Positions 52,201 through 60,816 of a stretch of 64,000 nucleotides of DNA are shown piece by piece. The stretch comes from Psychromonas sp. SA13A (GTDB lineage Bacteria > Pseudomonadota > Gammaproteobacteria > Enterobacterales > Psychromonadaceae), in the NCBI RefSeq assembly GCF_011378715.1, contig NZ_WTKU01000016.1, forward strand, positions 31,745-95,744, written 5' to 3'. Below the pieces are notes generated by a model. The model ran no database searches. It saw nothing but the letters and a program-made list of their open reading frames with translations, and had not been told where the DNA came from. Numbering within the stretch: the first letter of the stretch is position 1; each line of letters begins with the position of its first letter. Both the position numbers and the translations under genes were made by a program.

Positions 52201-53796
52201 GGCGATAAACTAGTTTGTTTAGGTGGTAATACTTCAGATGAAAGTTACTTAAATGCAAGTTCTGTAATAAAAGTAGCTGAATACGAACAAGTTGACGCAT
52301 TACATCCAGGCATTGGTTTCTTATCTGAAAGCCCACATTTTGCAGACTTATGTATTAGCCATGACATCAACTTTGTTGGTCCAAGCATGAACAGCATGCT
52401 AACGATGGGTAATAAATCAAACGCAATTAAAACAGCACAAGCTAATGGTGTACCTGTAGTACCTGGTTCTCACGGTATTTTGACAGGGGCAGAACAAGCT
52501 TTAGATATTGCTAATAATATGGGTTACCCAGTTTTATTGAAAGCAGTAAACGGTGGTGGTGGTAAAGGTATTTTGGTTATTGAAAAAGCTGAAGATATGT
52601 TTGCTGGCTTTAACCAAGTATCTGCTGAAGCTCGAAGTGCATTTGGTAATGGTGACTTATACCTAGAGAAATACATAACTTCTTTACGTCATATTGAAGT
52701 GCAATTATTACGTGATAAATTTGGCAATACTAAAGTATTAGGTATTCGTGATTGTTCAGTGCAACGTAATAACCAAAAAGTAGTTGAAGAGTCTGCTTCA
52801 ACTATGTTGCCTGAAAAATTAGAAAAAGAAGCGCTTAAGCATACTGCTGCTCTTGCTGATGCAGTAGATTACATGGGCGCAGGTACGGTTGAGTTTATTT
52901 ACGATTTAGATGCAAATGACATCTACTTTATGGAAATGAACACACGTTTACAGGTAGAGCATCCAGTAACTGAAGCAACATCATGTATTGATATTGTAAA
53001 AGCACAGTACGATATTGCTTCTGGTTGTGACATTTCTGAGCTGACGCCACAGAAAAAAGGTTATGCAATTGAAGTGCGCGTAACGGCTGAGAAAGCTGGC
53101 TTAGATTCTGATGGCATCATGCAGCTATTGCCTTACCCTGGTAAAGTTTCTGAATGTATCATTCCTGAGCAAGACGATGTTGAAGTGATGTCTATGATTG
53201 CTACGGGGAAAGAAGTTTCTCCATACTACGATAGTTTAGTGGCACAATTTATTTGTCATGGTGAAGATCGTAACGATACTATTGCTAAGTTACTTGAGTT
53301 CTTAGATAAAGTAAGTATTAAAGGTATCGCGACTAATATTCCATTATTGAAACGCATCCTAAAAGATGACACTTTCATAAATGGTGAATACGATACCACT
53401 TACTTACCTAAATTCATGGCTAAACTTGACCAACAAGTGATGATCGATGAAATGGAAGCGTCAGCTGCCTCTGGTCTTGAAGGTGTTGCTGAGTCTATCC
53501 AAGTTGATGGCAGTAATGAGCTGAAAGTAATTGCACAAAGTGCTGGTATTTTCTACCGAGCGTCTTCACCAGCTGAGCCTGATTTTGTATTAGAAGGTGA
53601 CATTGTTAATGTTGAACAAACATTAGGTTTAATGGAAGCAATGAAAATGTTCTCACCTCTAACGCTAGCAAGCTTTAATCGTAAAGATGCAGTGCTTTAT
53701 GATGCAAAAACTAAGTTCCGTGTAGAGCGCATTATCAATGCAAATGGGCAACAAGTATCAAGCGGTGATTTGTTATATATAATTACCCCGCTTTAA
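49231..53796 (+). CDS. Giant acetyl/acyl-CoA carboxylase-like polypeptide (CT-CT-BC-BCCP)
   Basis: A 1521-residue multidomain biotin carboxylase. Domains in order: a first carboxyltransferase-like (crotonase-fold) domain near 90-290 with DTPGADAGEAAN and GYSGGAIPLA; a helical middle; a second carboxyltransferase-like domain near 705-890 with SSGGMQTKEG and GDCTGGAQAS; a biotin carboxylase with ATP-grasp near 945-1400 (NGGGGKGI, MNTRLQVEHPVTEAT); and a biotinyl domain with the acceptor lysine K1472 in EAMKM. Similar single-chain proteins are known in Shewanella and other marine gammaproteobacteria, annotated as acetyl-CoA carboxylase family. The order with BC last but one differs from the BC-BCCP-CT order of eukaryotic ACC. 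The substrate is not proven. I chose MTGKPSS, with GTAAGGG upstream; the frame is open 21 codons earlier. Confidence 0.9.
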   Translation: MTGKPSSSQFEVNNIADPLFIHAEQIAKDFSLFPDNSLPSNTDGVEGLIDKQRIKSNLATIKKLDVDAYIARTVTPAESNKRPGSKTIIEGFNGKIITEQLNGAFYSAEMELDFGGYSRRIGLIAQERSSNNGAWMPEHHLAASKAIRKFADMSLPIVYLIDTPGADAGEAANSQNQAHSISQMITESANVDVPTIGIVVGVGYSGGAIPLATANILLSVRDGIFNTIQPKGLQSIARKYNLSWQECAQSVGVSPEELYEMGCIDGIVDYSPVDQDERQHNLQKAIISGILSIESKSVEFVRKHPDILEHYNRSLSRYLEPSSKLLAIENATDAQLLAKNPTSHNNAFGTTYRYMRYLTLRSRIKAIQKNEYGRLSKLTVPEGDLKARIEADRKQVFLNWLENPDKLIYDDRLNKNWKTFLQKREDKGVERNVITKLILGEPKANYDNARSTLMINLTWSLYNRWKTSAENNFHSLIKHLEDEKTMPMTDSFPELAELDIIDVVSHTETRECFIIHCRHMLVFNALYDNTMGNLASIAKEAMATKELSRQSVSSLVRSSLKTALNKVSDDDYEQLKVTFNAWLQYFTEQSERGEILAKVEEWKSIGAPQMNSSLFVILTYLFEKLLPEYYNSRDDESSYNGAINPVRIGRRKDFWNRLTMGYQDLLIQAVLRSEKNKKNNSHEAIIQKFFTNFKESRADLMTANLLEFPGFRLSVEDALDRNIKPCGLITGTGEFKLESGETQRVGVAVSNLSFQAGAFDMASAEKFCALLVKCAKQHLPVVAFISSGGMQTKEGAAALFSMSVVNDRITRFIRDNDLPIVMFGYGDCTGGAQASFVTHPMAQTYYLSGTNMPFAGQMVVPAYLPSTSTLSNYLSRVPGAMDGLVINPFSDDLNDKLRDIDENMPMPVITVEETINRALSGFIPVCDIEEEKFSKSDPRQLMHPVKKVLIHARGCTAVKLIRIAKANNINVVLVASDPDMTSVPADMLGEGDKLVCLGGNTSDESYLNASSVIKVAEYEQVDALHPGIGFLSESPHFADLCISHDINFVGPSMNSMLTMGNKSNAIKTAQANGVPVVPGSHGILTGAEQALDIANNMGYPVLLKAVNGGGGKGILVIEKAEDMFAGFNQVSAEARSAFGNGDLYLEKYITSLRHIEVQLLRDKFGNTKVLGIRDCSVQRNNQKVVEESASTMLPEKLEKEALKHTAALADAVDYMGAGTVEFIYDLDANDIYFMEMNTRLQVEHPVTEATSCIDIVKAQYDIASGCDISELTPQKKGYAIEVRVTAEKAGLDSDGIMQLLPYPGKVSECIIPEQDDVEVMSMIATGKEVSPYYDSLVAQFICHGEDRNDTIAKLLEFLDKVSIKGIATNIPLLKRILKDDTFINGEYDTTYLPKFMAKLDQQVMIDEMEASAASGLEGVAESIQVDGSNELKVIAQSAGIFYRASSPAEPDFVLEGDIVNVEQTLGLMEAMKMFSPLTLASFNRKDAVLYDAKTKFRVERIINANGQQVSSGDLLYIITPL

Positions 53797-53810
53797 AGTT
53801 ACTTTGTTAC

Positions 53811-53843
53811 AAAAAACCAGTCGTTTGACTGGTTTTTTTTTGC
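53811..53843 (+). terminator. Intrinsic terminator after the carboxylase gene
   Basis: Stem AAAAAACCAGTC with GACTGGTTTTTT, loop GTTT, and a long T-run. Confidence 0.9.
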
Positions 53844-54007
53844 CTTAATAATCTGTATTTAATCAAAATAGTGTAATAAAAACAGCAAGTAATATAGTTT
53901 TAAGTGGATAGTTATTCACTTATAGACTACTTTAATTTATCAGGCTGATTTAGTATTTAAGTAAAATAATACATTCAGTGATCATATATTTTGATTTGGA
54001 AATTATA

Positions 54008-57000
54008 TTGACGTTCTTTAAAGCTACCTTTGAAAAAATCATGTTTGTGGGCATTTTCTTATGCTCATGTGTTTATGCTGATAATGCGCTTTCTAGTGAA
54101 GTTTTAGTATTGCATTCAGGTTATCAAGGTAATGAACAAACCCGTGAAATTCAAAAGGGCATTGAAGATAAATTTAAAGATAGCAATATTTCTTTGTATG
54201 TATCATACCTTGATAGCAACCAAGTGATGGGAGAGCAAGCCCTGATACAGCAAGTCGATTTTTTATCTAGAAAGTTTGATACCAGAAATTTTGATGCGAT
54301 TATCGTTAGTGGTGAAAATGCATTAAAGCTAGTACAACAATACGGGGAAAGGTTATTTGTTAACACGCCCATTGTTTTTACTGGTATTAAAAATAGCGAT
54401 ACTTCACTACCCGCTTTTACACACAAAATCTCTGCGATTGTAGAATCAGAAAATATTTTTGAAACAATGCGCCTATCTACACAATTATTTCCGCTAACAA
54501 CGGATATCTACCTTATTACTGGCCGTACGCTTGCTCGTCAAATCTCTGAACAAGATATTCAACAATTATCACTACGGTTAGAACCCACCCTAAACATTCT
54601 TAATAACGAGAGTGAAACATCTTTATTAAATAAAATTAATAATATCGCTAGCGACTCTGTGATTATATTTGATGACTTTTCTCGTGATAAAGACGGCTTC
54701 TTTATTAATCGCACTGAAGTTTTAAAAGCAATAACAGCTACGGCAAGAGTGCCATTATTTGTTATTAACCAACATGATTTGATGGAAGGAGTCATTGGTG
54801 GTGTAGTGACAAGTGGCTTTGCACAAGGTCAAGCCGCTGCTGATAAAGTATTGCAAATAAAACTCGGTGCTAAGATAGAACATTTACCCGTCCAAGTTAT
54901 TTTGAGTAATAAGTATATTATTCAATATCCAGAGCTATTACGTTGGGGATTACAGGAAAGTGATGTCCCGATTGGCTATCGTATTATTAATAAAAAAGAG
55001 AATAAATATAAAGCAGATTTTAGTTTGTTAACCCTATCATTTATTATCCTTAGCTTTCTTTGTCTATTTTTTTGGGGATGGCGTAAATATTTAAAGTTAG
55101 TACAGAATACTGCTTTAGTTGAAACTAAACACGATCGCGTCATCAATATTTTTAATATCTCCTACGATTTTATTTTTATGCTTGATTTGGTTGGTGAAAT
55201 TAAAATGGTCAATCAAACTGCTTTAGACTTTGTACAAATGCAAGAAGGGGAAGTGACGGGAAGCTTCTTATGGGACACTCTTTGGTGGCAAAATGATGCT
55301 GAGAGTAAGAAAAAATTAAAGTCTGCCATGGGGCAAGCAAGGGTTGGTAAAACAGCGCGTTTTGAATGTGGATTAATTGATAAAAATAAATTAAAGCATG
55401 CTTTCGATGTGTTTATTCAACCGGTAAAAAATGAAGTATTACATGGCAACGAAACAACCTCAATTATTGTAGAAGCTAGGGACATTAGTGGTATTAAAGC
55501 GGTTGAAGAGGAAGTTGAAAAAGCGAACAAGCGTTCTAACTTATTATTAGATGAAAGTCCTTCGATGTTGTTAATGCTCAATGCCCAAGGGTTAATTTTA
55601 TCCTGTAATAAATTTGGCTGTAATTTGTTAGGTTATTATGACGGTGAATTAATTGGCCGTAACCTTGTCACCCTGTATTCAGAATTAGTAAACCTCACCG
55701 ATTTAAAAAATTACCTAGCAGAATGTGAAGAACAAGAAGGCATGTTGTTATCTCGTGAAGTATCTTATTCGACAAAGAATGGCCGTAAAATTTGGATCAA
55801 TGAACGTGTACGAAAAATCGATGGTCATGATCAATACTTTTTAGTGTGTGAAAATATCACTGAGCGCTATGAACTGTCTAAAGAGTTAAATTATCGTGCA
55901 TCACATGACTATTTAACTGGATTGAAAAATAGATTGTTTTTTGAAAGTCAATTAGACAAAAACTTAGATAAAATAGACACGCATAAATCACCTTGTTGTT
56001 TGATGTATTTGGATATGGATAAATTCAAAATTATCAACGATACCTGCGGGCATCACGCCGGCGATGAAGTATTAAGACAAATTGCGACTATTCTCAATGA
56101 AAGTGTTCCTGCTAACGCAATGGTTGCTCGATTAGGTGGTGACGAGTTTGCTATTATTTTTCCTCAAACCGAACTTGACGTTGCTAATAAATCGGCAGAA
56201 AAGATAATCTCAGCAATCGGCAAACATTATTTTTTATGGGAAGGTAATCATTTCTCATTAGGAGTTAGTATTGGGCTTGCTGAGTTTATAGAACTTGGTC
56301 GTGGTGGTGTACATGCATTAAGTTGTGTTGATAGCGCATGTTATACCGCAAAACAATCTGGACGAAATAGGATCCATATCTACGAAGAAGATAAACAAGA
56401 AGAACTTCGTCGTGAAGAGGTCGTGTGGGTTAATAAAGTACAAGATGCGTTACGAGATGAGTCTCGATTTTGTCTTTACGCTCAGTTGATCAAGCCTGTG
56501 AGTGGCAGCGACGATTACCTACATTATGAAATATTAACTCGGATGATAGACGAAAATGGTGAACTTGCTCCGCCTGCAAAATTTATCCCGATAGCTGAGA
56601 GTTACAATCTAGCTGATAAAATCGATATGATTATTATCACTAAAACCATTAACTGGTTAAAAAATCATCCTGAGCATGTATTTAAATTAAATATGTGTTC
56701 TATTAATTTATCTGGTCAGTCACTCGGTGATCCAAAGTTTATTGAAGATCTTGTAACGCTATTAAGTCATTCATCACTACCGTTGGAAAAACTTTGTTTT
56801 GAAATCACAGAAACCGTGGCAATAGGCAACTTTAGTAATGCAGCTAAATTAATTAATTCATTAAAAAAATTAGGTTGTAAGTTAGCATTAGATGACTTTG
56901 GTACTGGCTTATCGTCATTTGGTTATCTTAAACGGTTGAATGTTGATTACCTGAAAATAGATGGGGTGTTTGTTAAAGACATGGCAAATGATGAACAGGA

Positions 57001-57202
57001 TTTTGGTATTGTTAAAACGATCCATGAATTGAGTCATTTGTTTGGTAAAAAAACCATCGCTGAATATGTAGAGAGTGAAGATATTATCGAAAAATTAAAT
57101 GAAATTGGTGTCGATTTTGCGCAGGGCTACCACTTAGGCAAACCTGTGCCTATTGATATGATGGCGTTATTATCAGAGTCATTGTATGAGGATGATTTTT
57201 AA
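54008..57202 (+). CDS. Periplasmic-sensor PAS-PAS-GGDEF-EAL cyclic-di-GMP protein
   Basis: About 1064 residues. After a signal sequence or N-terminal anchor (to CVYADNA) comes a periplasmic domain of about 300 residues resembling the ABC-transporter substrate-binding family ([33 protein letters not shown]). One membrane helix (about 335-355), two PAS domains, GGDEF (intact, RLGGDEF) and EAL follow. In EAL the first motif is EIL rather than EAL, but the metal and catalytic residues in INLSGQS, EITET, DDFGTG, LKIDG and AEYVES are present, so phosphodiesterase activity is likely. No RxxD I-site precedes GGDEF. The start is uncertain: TTG at 54008 follows GGAAA; GTG 53978 and ATG 54041 are alternatives. 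It overlaps rsmJ by one base. Confidence 0.88.
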   Translation: MTFFKATFEKIMFVGIFLCSCVYADNALSSEVLVLHSGYQGNEQTREIQKGIEDKFKDSNISLYVSYLDSNQVMGEQALIQQVDFLSRKFDTRNFDAIIVSGENALKLVQQYGERLFVNTPIVFTGIKNSDTSLPAFTHKISAIVESENIFETMRLSTQLFPLTTDIYLITGRTLARQISEQDIQQLSLRLEPTLNILNNESETSLLNKINNIASDSVIIFDDFSRDKDGFFINRTEVLKAITATARVPLFVINQHDLMEGVIGGVVTSGFAQGQAAADKVLQIKLGAKIEHLPVQVILSNKYIIQYPELLRWGLQESDVPIGYRIINKKENKYKADFSLLTLSFIILSFLCLFFWGWRKYLKLVQNTALVETKHDRVINIFNISYDFIFMLDLVGEIKMVNQTALDFVQMQEGEVTGSFLWDTLWWQNDAESKKKLKSAMGQARVGKTARFECGLIDKNKLKHAFDVFIQPVKNEVLHGNETTSIIVEARDISGIKAVEEEVEKANKRSNLLLDESPSMLLMLNAQGLILSCNKFGCNLLGYYDGELIGRNLVTLYSELVNLTDLKNYLAECEEQEGMLLSREVSYSTKNGRKIWINERVRKIDGHDQYFLVCENITERYELSKELNYRASHDYLTGLKNRLFFESQLDKNLDKIDTHKSPCCLMYLDMDKFKIINDTCGHHAGDEVLRQIATILNESVPANAMVARLGGDEFAIIFPQTELDVANKSAEKIISAIGKHYFLWEGNHFSLGVSIGLAEFIELGRGGVHALSCVDSACYTAKQSGRNRIHIYEEDKQEELRREEVVWVNKVQDALRDESRFCLYAQLIKPVSGSDDYLHYEILTRMIDENGELAPPAKFIPIAESYNLADKIDMIIITKTINWLKNHPEHVFKLNMCSINLSGQSLGDPKFIEDLVTLLSHSSLPLEKLCFEITETVAIGNFSNAAKLINSLKKLGCKLALDDFGTGLSSFGYLKRLNVDYLKIDGVFVKDMANDEQDFGIVKTIHELSHLFGKKTIAEYVESEDIIEKLNEIGVDFAQGYHLGKPVPIDMMALLSESLYEDDF

Positions 57203-57954
57203 TGGATATCACATTAGTCTGTAACGAGAATATTCTTGCACCTAAAGCAAAAAAATTACGTGAAAAGTGGGGCTTTGTAGCGCTTAAAAGTGAATCATTT
57301 CAATTACGCTTATTGCCTGAGTATTTAGCACTTGAGCAATTAGATGACAAACAACAAGGGTTAGTCTTTGTTGACTTTGCTTCTGGCGCTGTTGCGCACC
57401 GTAGAAAGTTTGGCGGCGGTAAAGGACAATCAATTGCAAAAGCGATAGGCATGAAAGCAGGTGTTACATTACATGTTATTGACGCGACAGCAGGTCTAGG
57501 TAGAGATGCCTTTGTATTGGCATCTTTGGGCTGTAAAGTCGATATGGTAGAGCGTTCGCCAGTTGCGGCTGCTTTATTGGAAGACGGTTTGGAGCGCGCT
57601 TATTTAGATGCTGAAATTGGCGAGTGGATGCAACAACGTATGCGCTTAACCCATGCCAGCGGATACGAGTATTTACAACAACATAAAGCAGATGTTGTGT
57701 ACTTAGATCCTATGTTCCCTCATAAAAAGAAATCTGCACTCGTCAAAAAAGAGATGCGCGTTTTCCAGGGTGTAGTCGGTGCTGATTTAGATGCCGATGA
57801 TTTATTAGATGTCGCCTTAGCCGCTGCTAAATATAGAGTAGTGGTGAAGCGTCCTGACTATGCACCGTTTTTGAATGACAAAAAACCAAGTATGAGCATT
57901 AAGACAAAAAAAAATAGATTCGATGTCTATGTCAAACAAGCCATTGGTCGCTAG
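57202..57954 (+). CDS. rsmJ: 16S rRNA (guanine-1516-N2)-methyltransferase RsmJ
   Basis: SAM-dependent methyltransferase of 250 residues, the same length as E. coli RsmJ. Motifs: [21 protein letters not shown], the SAM-binding [24 protein letters not shown], and the catalytic [19 protein letters not shown]. The start ATG shares its A with the TAA stop of the upstream sensor gene, so translation is coupled to it, an unexpected partner for an rRNA-modifying enzyme. Confidence 0.96.
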   Translation: MDITLVCNENILAPKAKKLREKWGFVALKSESFQLRLLPEYLALEQLDDKQQGLVFVDFASGAVAHRRKFGGGKGQSIAKAIGMKAGVTLHVIDATAGLGRDAFVLASLGCKVDMVERSPVAAALLEDGLERAYLDAEIGEWMQQRMRLTHASGYEYLQQHKADVVYLDPMFPHKKKSALVKKEMRVFQGVVGADLDADDLLDVALAAAKYRVVVKRPDYAPFLNDKKPSMSIKTKKNRFDVYVKQAIGR

Positions 57955-58250
57955 TACAGGTTCATAGGTTGGATTTTAAGAAATATTTGTCGCTACAACC
58001 ATACTTTGGCATAAAACAACCATAACTGTTGTAGTCAATTAAATTTGGCTACATGGTTTAGGCATTTAACTCACTATTGGGGCGTTATTGACTTCGCTTC
58101 TTGGCTCCGTTTAGGATACATGCCGACTTAGTAAATTTTAGACTGTTTCTTTATAAAGCTATTCGATTTTGGCTAAGTCTGACACCGTACATCTACTTTC
58201 AATATTCTCTTATCTTCTGAATCACTGGTGCTGGAAAATCATCTTGGTAA
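57955..58250. other. Spacer between rsmJ and the IS6 remnant
   Basis: About 300 bases with stops in all frames. It contains the direct repeat ACAACCATA (two copies about 25 bases apart) and a CTACAAC/GTTGTAG inverted repeat. No terminal repeat of an IS6 element can be identified with confidence. Confidence 0.4.
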
Positions 58251-58259
58251 TTGTTATCT

Positions 58260-58375
58260 GAACCAGTTCAAATAATCGCCCATACAGTACAACTTTATCA
58301 TTGTTTTACATTGAGCCTTTCCGATGTTGAAGAATTACTTGCTGTTAGAGGGATTGAGCTATCTATTAAGAAAAG
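58260..58375 (+). pseudogene. IS6-family transposase, N-terminal remnant
   Basis: About 35 codons read EPVQIIAHTVQLYHCFTLS followed by LSDVEELLAVRGIELS. This is the helix-turn-helix-like N-terminal part shared by IS6-family transposases, where a run of this type (IIAHAVWLYHRF...DVEDLLAERGI) is diagnostic. The similarity stops after ELS, where intact members continue YETIRRW; here the frame goes into unrelated sequence and ends at 58451. The start and the whole DDE catalytic domain are missing. It marks an old insertion or recombination event next to the nuclease gene. Confidence 0.8.
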
Positions 58376-58489
58376 TCGGAGAGAGTCATTAACTTTGACT
58401 CATATTCAAAAATTAAACTTATTTATAGTGATACCTTTAAAACAACGATGATGTTTCATTGCCTTTTGGTATTTTGCAGAGATAAATTG

Positions 58490-59203
58490 TTACCACATCT
58501 TACGTACTCTTTCTTTTTCCCTTTCAATATTGCGTCCTTGCAATTCACTCCATAGTTTGATGCCAGTGTATTGTTCAACTTTACTAGTTGGTACTCTGAA
58601 AGTGTCTGTTGGTTGATCTGTTGATACGTTTGGTATTATGAACGACCACATATTTAAACTGCCTCGATTGGTTTCAACTAATACTGATTTAAAATAAGCA
58701 TTGGGGATAGGAATCGATACATTATTGTCGTCATTGGTCCCGATACTTTGAACGGGTTGGTCGAAATAGAAAATGGGTCCACAAATGACATAGGTTTCAA
58801 AAATTCTTGCTTTTTCATTAAGCCTTCGCACATCTGACTCTAAGTTTTTCCAAATCCCTCTATTGAATTGTTGTGCCTGTGGAGACATATTTGATAACAG
58901 GAAAGTCTCACTGTTTTGGAGCTCATCGACCTTTTGATTCATACTTGCAACGAGATGTCCTCGGTCATAACCAGACCCTCGATAGTCAATGAGATCGGTT
59001 CGGAATAACGTTGGAATTCGAAAATCAGGACGAAAATTGTCGACACGTGTGATACTTGGGTTATTAGGGCTGATGATTTCAAGGGCCCATTTTGCTTGTC
59101 TAAAATAATATGAATATCCAATGATGTAATGTCGATTTACTAATATTTGATCTGCAGCTGGCATGCCATATCTAGATTGAGGAATAGAGTTTGGAATATT
59201 CAT
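58490..59203 (-). CDS. DNA/RNA non-specific endonuclease (NUC/beta-beta-alpha-metal)
   Basis: A 237-residue nuclease of the Serratia NucA family. The DRGH motif is at 80-83 with H83 as general base; N114 (SNMSPQAQQFNRGIWKNLE) would bind Mg and E122 completes the site, at the same N-to-E spacing as Serratia nuclease (8 residues). Most family members are secreted, but this one starts MNIPNSIPQSRYGMPAAD with no hydrophobic signal, so it should stay inside the cell unless exported by another route or preceded by a missed start. It is alone on the minus strand beside an IS6 remnant. No immunity or inhibitor gene is recognisable next to it. Confidence 0.9.
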   Translation of the reverse strand: MNIPNSIPQSRYGMPAADQILVNRHYIIGYSYYFRQAKWALEIISPNNPSITRVDNFRPDFRIPTLFRTDLIDYRGSGYDRGHLVASMNQKVDELQNSETFLLSNMSPQAQQFNRGIWKNLESDVRRLNEKARIFETYVICGPIFYFDQPVQSIGTNDDNNVSIPIPNAYFKSVLVETNRGSLNMWSFIIPNVSTDQPTDTFRVPTSKVEQYTGIKLWSELQGRNIEREKERVRKMW

Positions 59204-59491
59204 AATAACTTCCTTTATGTCGATCGCATCAACTCATTTAAAGCTTAAATTGGTACGCATTAGGTTGTTTTATTTAATATTATAGGGGAATGCAACATTA
59301 AAGAGTATACGTTAATATACTCGTTAAATTTCCAGTTTATGCTTTCTATCTGGTGTAAATTTTTCTTACTTCTCACTATTTAAAGGAAAAACCTTTGATT
59401 AAGTGGTTTGATTGCACAGTATTGTTGTTACAGTAACTCCAAACACTGCACAAAAAAGCTATTAGATTATTTTAATTACCCTGAACTAAGA

Positions 59492-60019
59492 TTATTTAGT
59501 TTGTGGTGGGTAATCGCTGAGCATTAGGGTAATTTCTTTAACAATAAAATCATTTCGTTGCTGTGCTGACATTGTCTCAGTCAATTTATTTTGAGAAATA
59601 GACTGCCATATTATCGATTTGCTAGCAGGGTTTATAAACTCAAGTACTAGTTTATTATAGTGGTTTTCATTGTAACTAGAGGGGGTACTCATACCAATGC
59701 CCGCTCGACCGAGGCCAATCCCAAAACCGAAAGTACCACCATTAGATTCGATCTCTGTAGTCATTTCTAGCCGATAGTTTATTTGTAAGTCAGCACTTTG
59801 TGTTTCTGTCTGGCTAAGCCCTTTTACTTTCAGTTGGGCTGCGGTTTCATTTTCTATTCGTTTGCTATCAATGCTTGATACACTCTTCTCAGGTGAAGTA
59901 ACAAAAGTAAATGTTTTATATTGAGAGAAGTCATGGCTTAGAGCATAGTCAGACACTGGAGTCGCCGTACAGGCAAATAGAAAGGAACATAATAAAAGTG
60001 GGGTAATAAAACGCAGCAT
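59492..60019 (-). CDS. DUF4136 family lipoprotein
   Basis: A 175-residue protein with a lipoprotein signal peptide (LLLCSFLFAC, lipobox Cys at residue 17). The mature part shows the DUF4136 pattern: DFSQYKTFTFV near the start, RIENETAAQLKVKGL, LQINYRLEM, a glycine-rich hairpin, a VLEFINPASKSIIWQS strand and a closing helix. The function of the family is unknown; such lipoproteins sit in the envelope. It is 288 bases upstream of the nuclease on the same strand, too far for obvious coupling. Confidence 0.88.
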   Translation of the reverse strand: MLRFITPLLLCSFLFACTATPVSDYALSHDFSQYKTFTFVTSPEKSVSSIDSKRIENETAAQLKVKGLSQTETQSADLQINYRLEMTTEIESNGGTFGFGIGLGRAGIGMSTPSSYNENHYNKLVLEFINPASKSIIWQSISQNKLTETMSAQQRNDFIVKEITLMLSDYPPQTK

Positions 60020-60342
60020 ATAAAACTCCTATTAAAAAATGTAATTAATAATAAACCATAATAGTGTTGTTAAGTGTTGTAATGCTATTAATTTGTGAAA
60101 TGGATTATCAGTCTACTCAATTTCATTACCTGAGCCAATGTTGTTAATTGTAGTGAAAAATATATTTGAGACGTTTTTTGCTGATAATGTAGGTTATAAC
60201 ATATCTTGGATTAAGATCATAAGGAACACCTCATTAACAACCTACTACTATAGTACTAGAGGGTTCCATGAGTGCTGCTTTGCATATGGGCAGTGTCTAA
60301 TTACGGATATTTTTAATCATGGGAACGGTGTATAATTACTCC
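60020..60342. other. Spacer between DUF4136 and the unknown exported protein
   Basis: About 320 bases containing the divergent promoters. An open frame of 65 codons (60138-60335) has no recognised similarity and no ribosome-binding site, so I leave it out. TATAAT at 60331-60336 is a possible -10 for the gene that follows. Confidence 0.4.
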
Positions 60343-60708
60343 ATGATATTTTTATTTTGTAGGTTTCTATCTAAATATAAGCTAATAGCGATGATGATTT
60401 TATCATCCTTTAGCCTTAATATTTTTGCAGGTGAAGTCTCTATTACTCAAAGTAATACATTAATTAACAACCAAGTGTTTGAACAAAAACAAATAAGAGC
60501 ATTAGAATATAAACAACGAGAAGAGCAACGGGTATTAGATAATTTTCAGTGGATATACTCTCTTCCAAGCGTTTGTCTTTTGTATCAAAAACAATATTTA
60601 ATTTATCGGTGTGGCAAAATACTGTTTTATAGAGGGTATGAGTTTAATGGCTTTATTAAATATAGGCTGCTAACTAAAAACGAAACCTTGAAATTAAAGC
60701 CATACTAA
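60343..60708 (+). CDS. Unrecognised small exported protein
   Basis: A 121-residue protein I cannot place in a family. The N-terminus has a basic/hydrophobic signal-like segment (CRFLSKYKLIAMMILSSFSLNIFA, cleavage likely before GEVS). The mature part is about 95 residues: a Gln/Glu/Arg-rich helical stretch (EQKQIRALEYKQREEQRVLD) then an aromatic segment with two cysteines (SVCLLYQKQYLIYRCGKILFYRGYEF), which could form a disulfide in the periplasm. An in-frame ATG eight codons upstream lies before a possible TATAAT box, so I use 60343. AT-rich codon use is like the rest of the window. Confidence 0.6.
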   Translation: MIFLFCRFLSKYKLIAMMILSSFSLNIFAGEVSITQSNTLINNQVFEQKQIRALEYKQREEQRVLDNFQWIYSLPSVCLLYQKQYLIYRCGKILFYRGYEFNGFIKYRLLTKNETLKLKPY

Positions 60709-60816
60709 ATCAAGATAACAATTTATGCTTAAAATTATCAGTAGAATCAGGTATTCTGCTGATAATTGAAATGACCAACCCCAATTAACTTATTTAATAA
60801 CATAGTGGATATACCG

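Noticed and set aside
60138..60335. 65-codon plus-strand open frame before the unknown exported gene
   Set aside because: No ribosome-binding site, it runs over a likely promoter, and its composition is not protein-like.
58260..60708. A complete toxin-immunity or defence system around the nuclease
   Set aside because: No inhibitor, delivery domain or partner effector gene is recognisable, and the genes are on different strands with large gaps.
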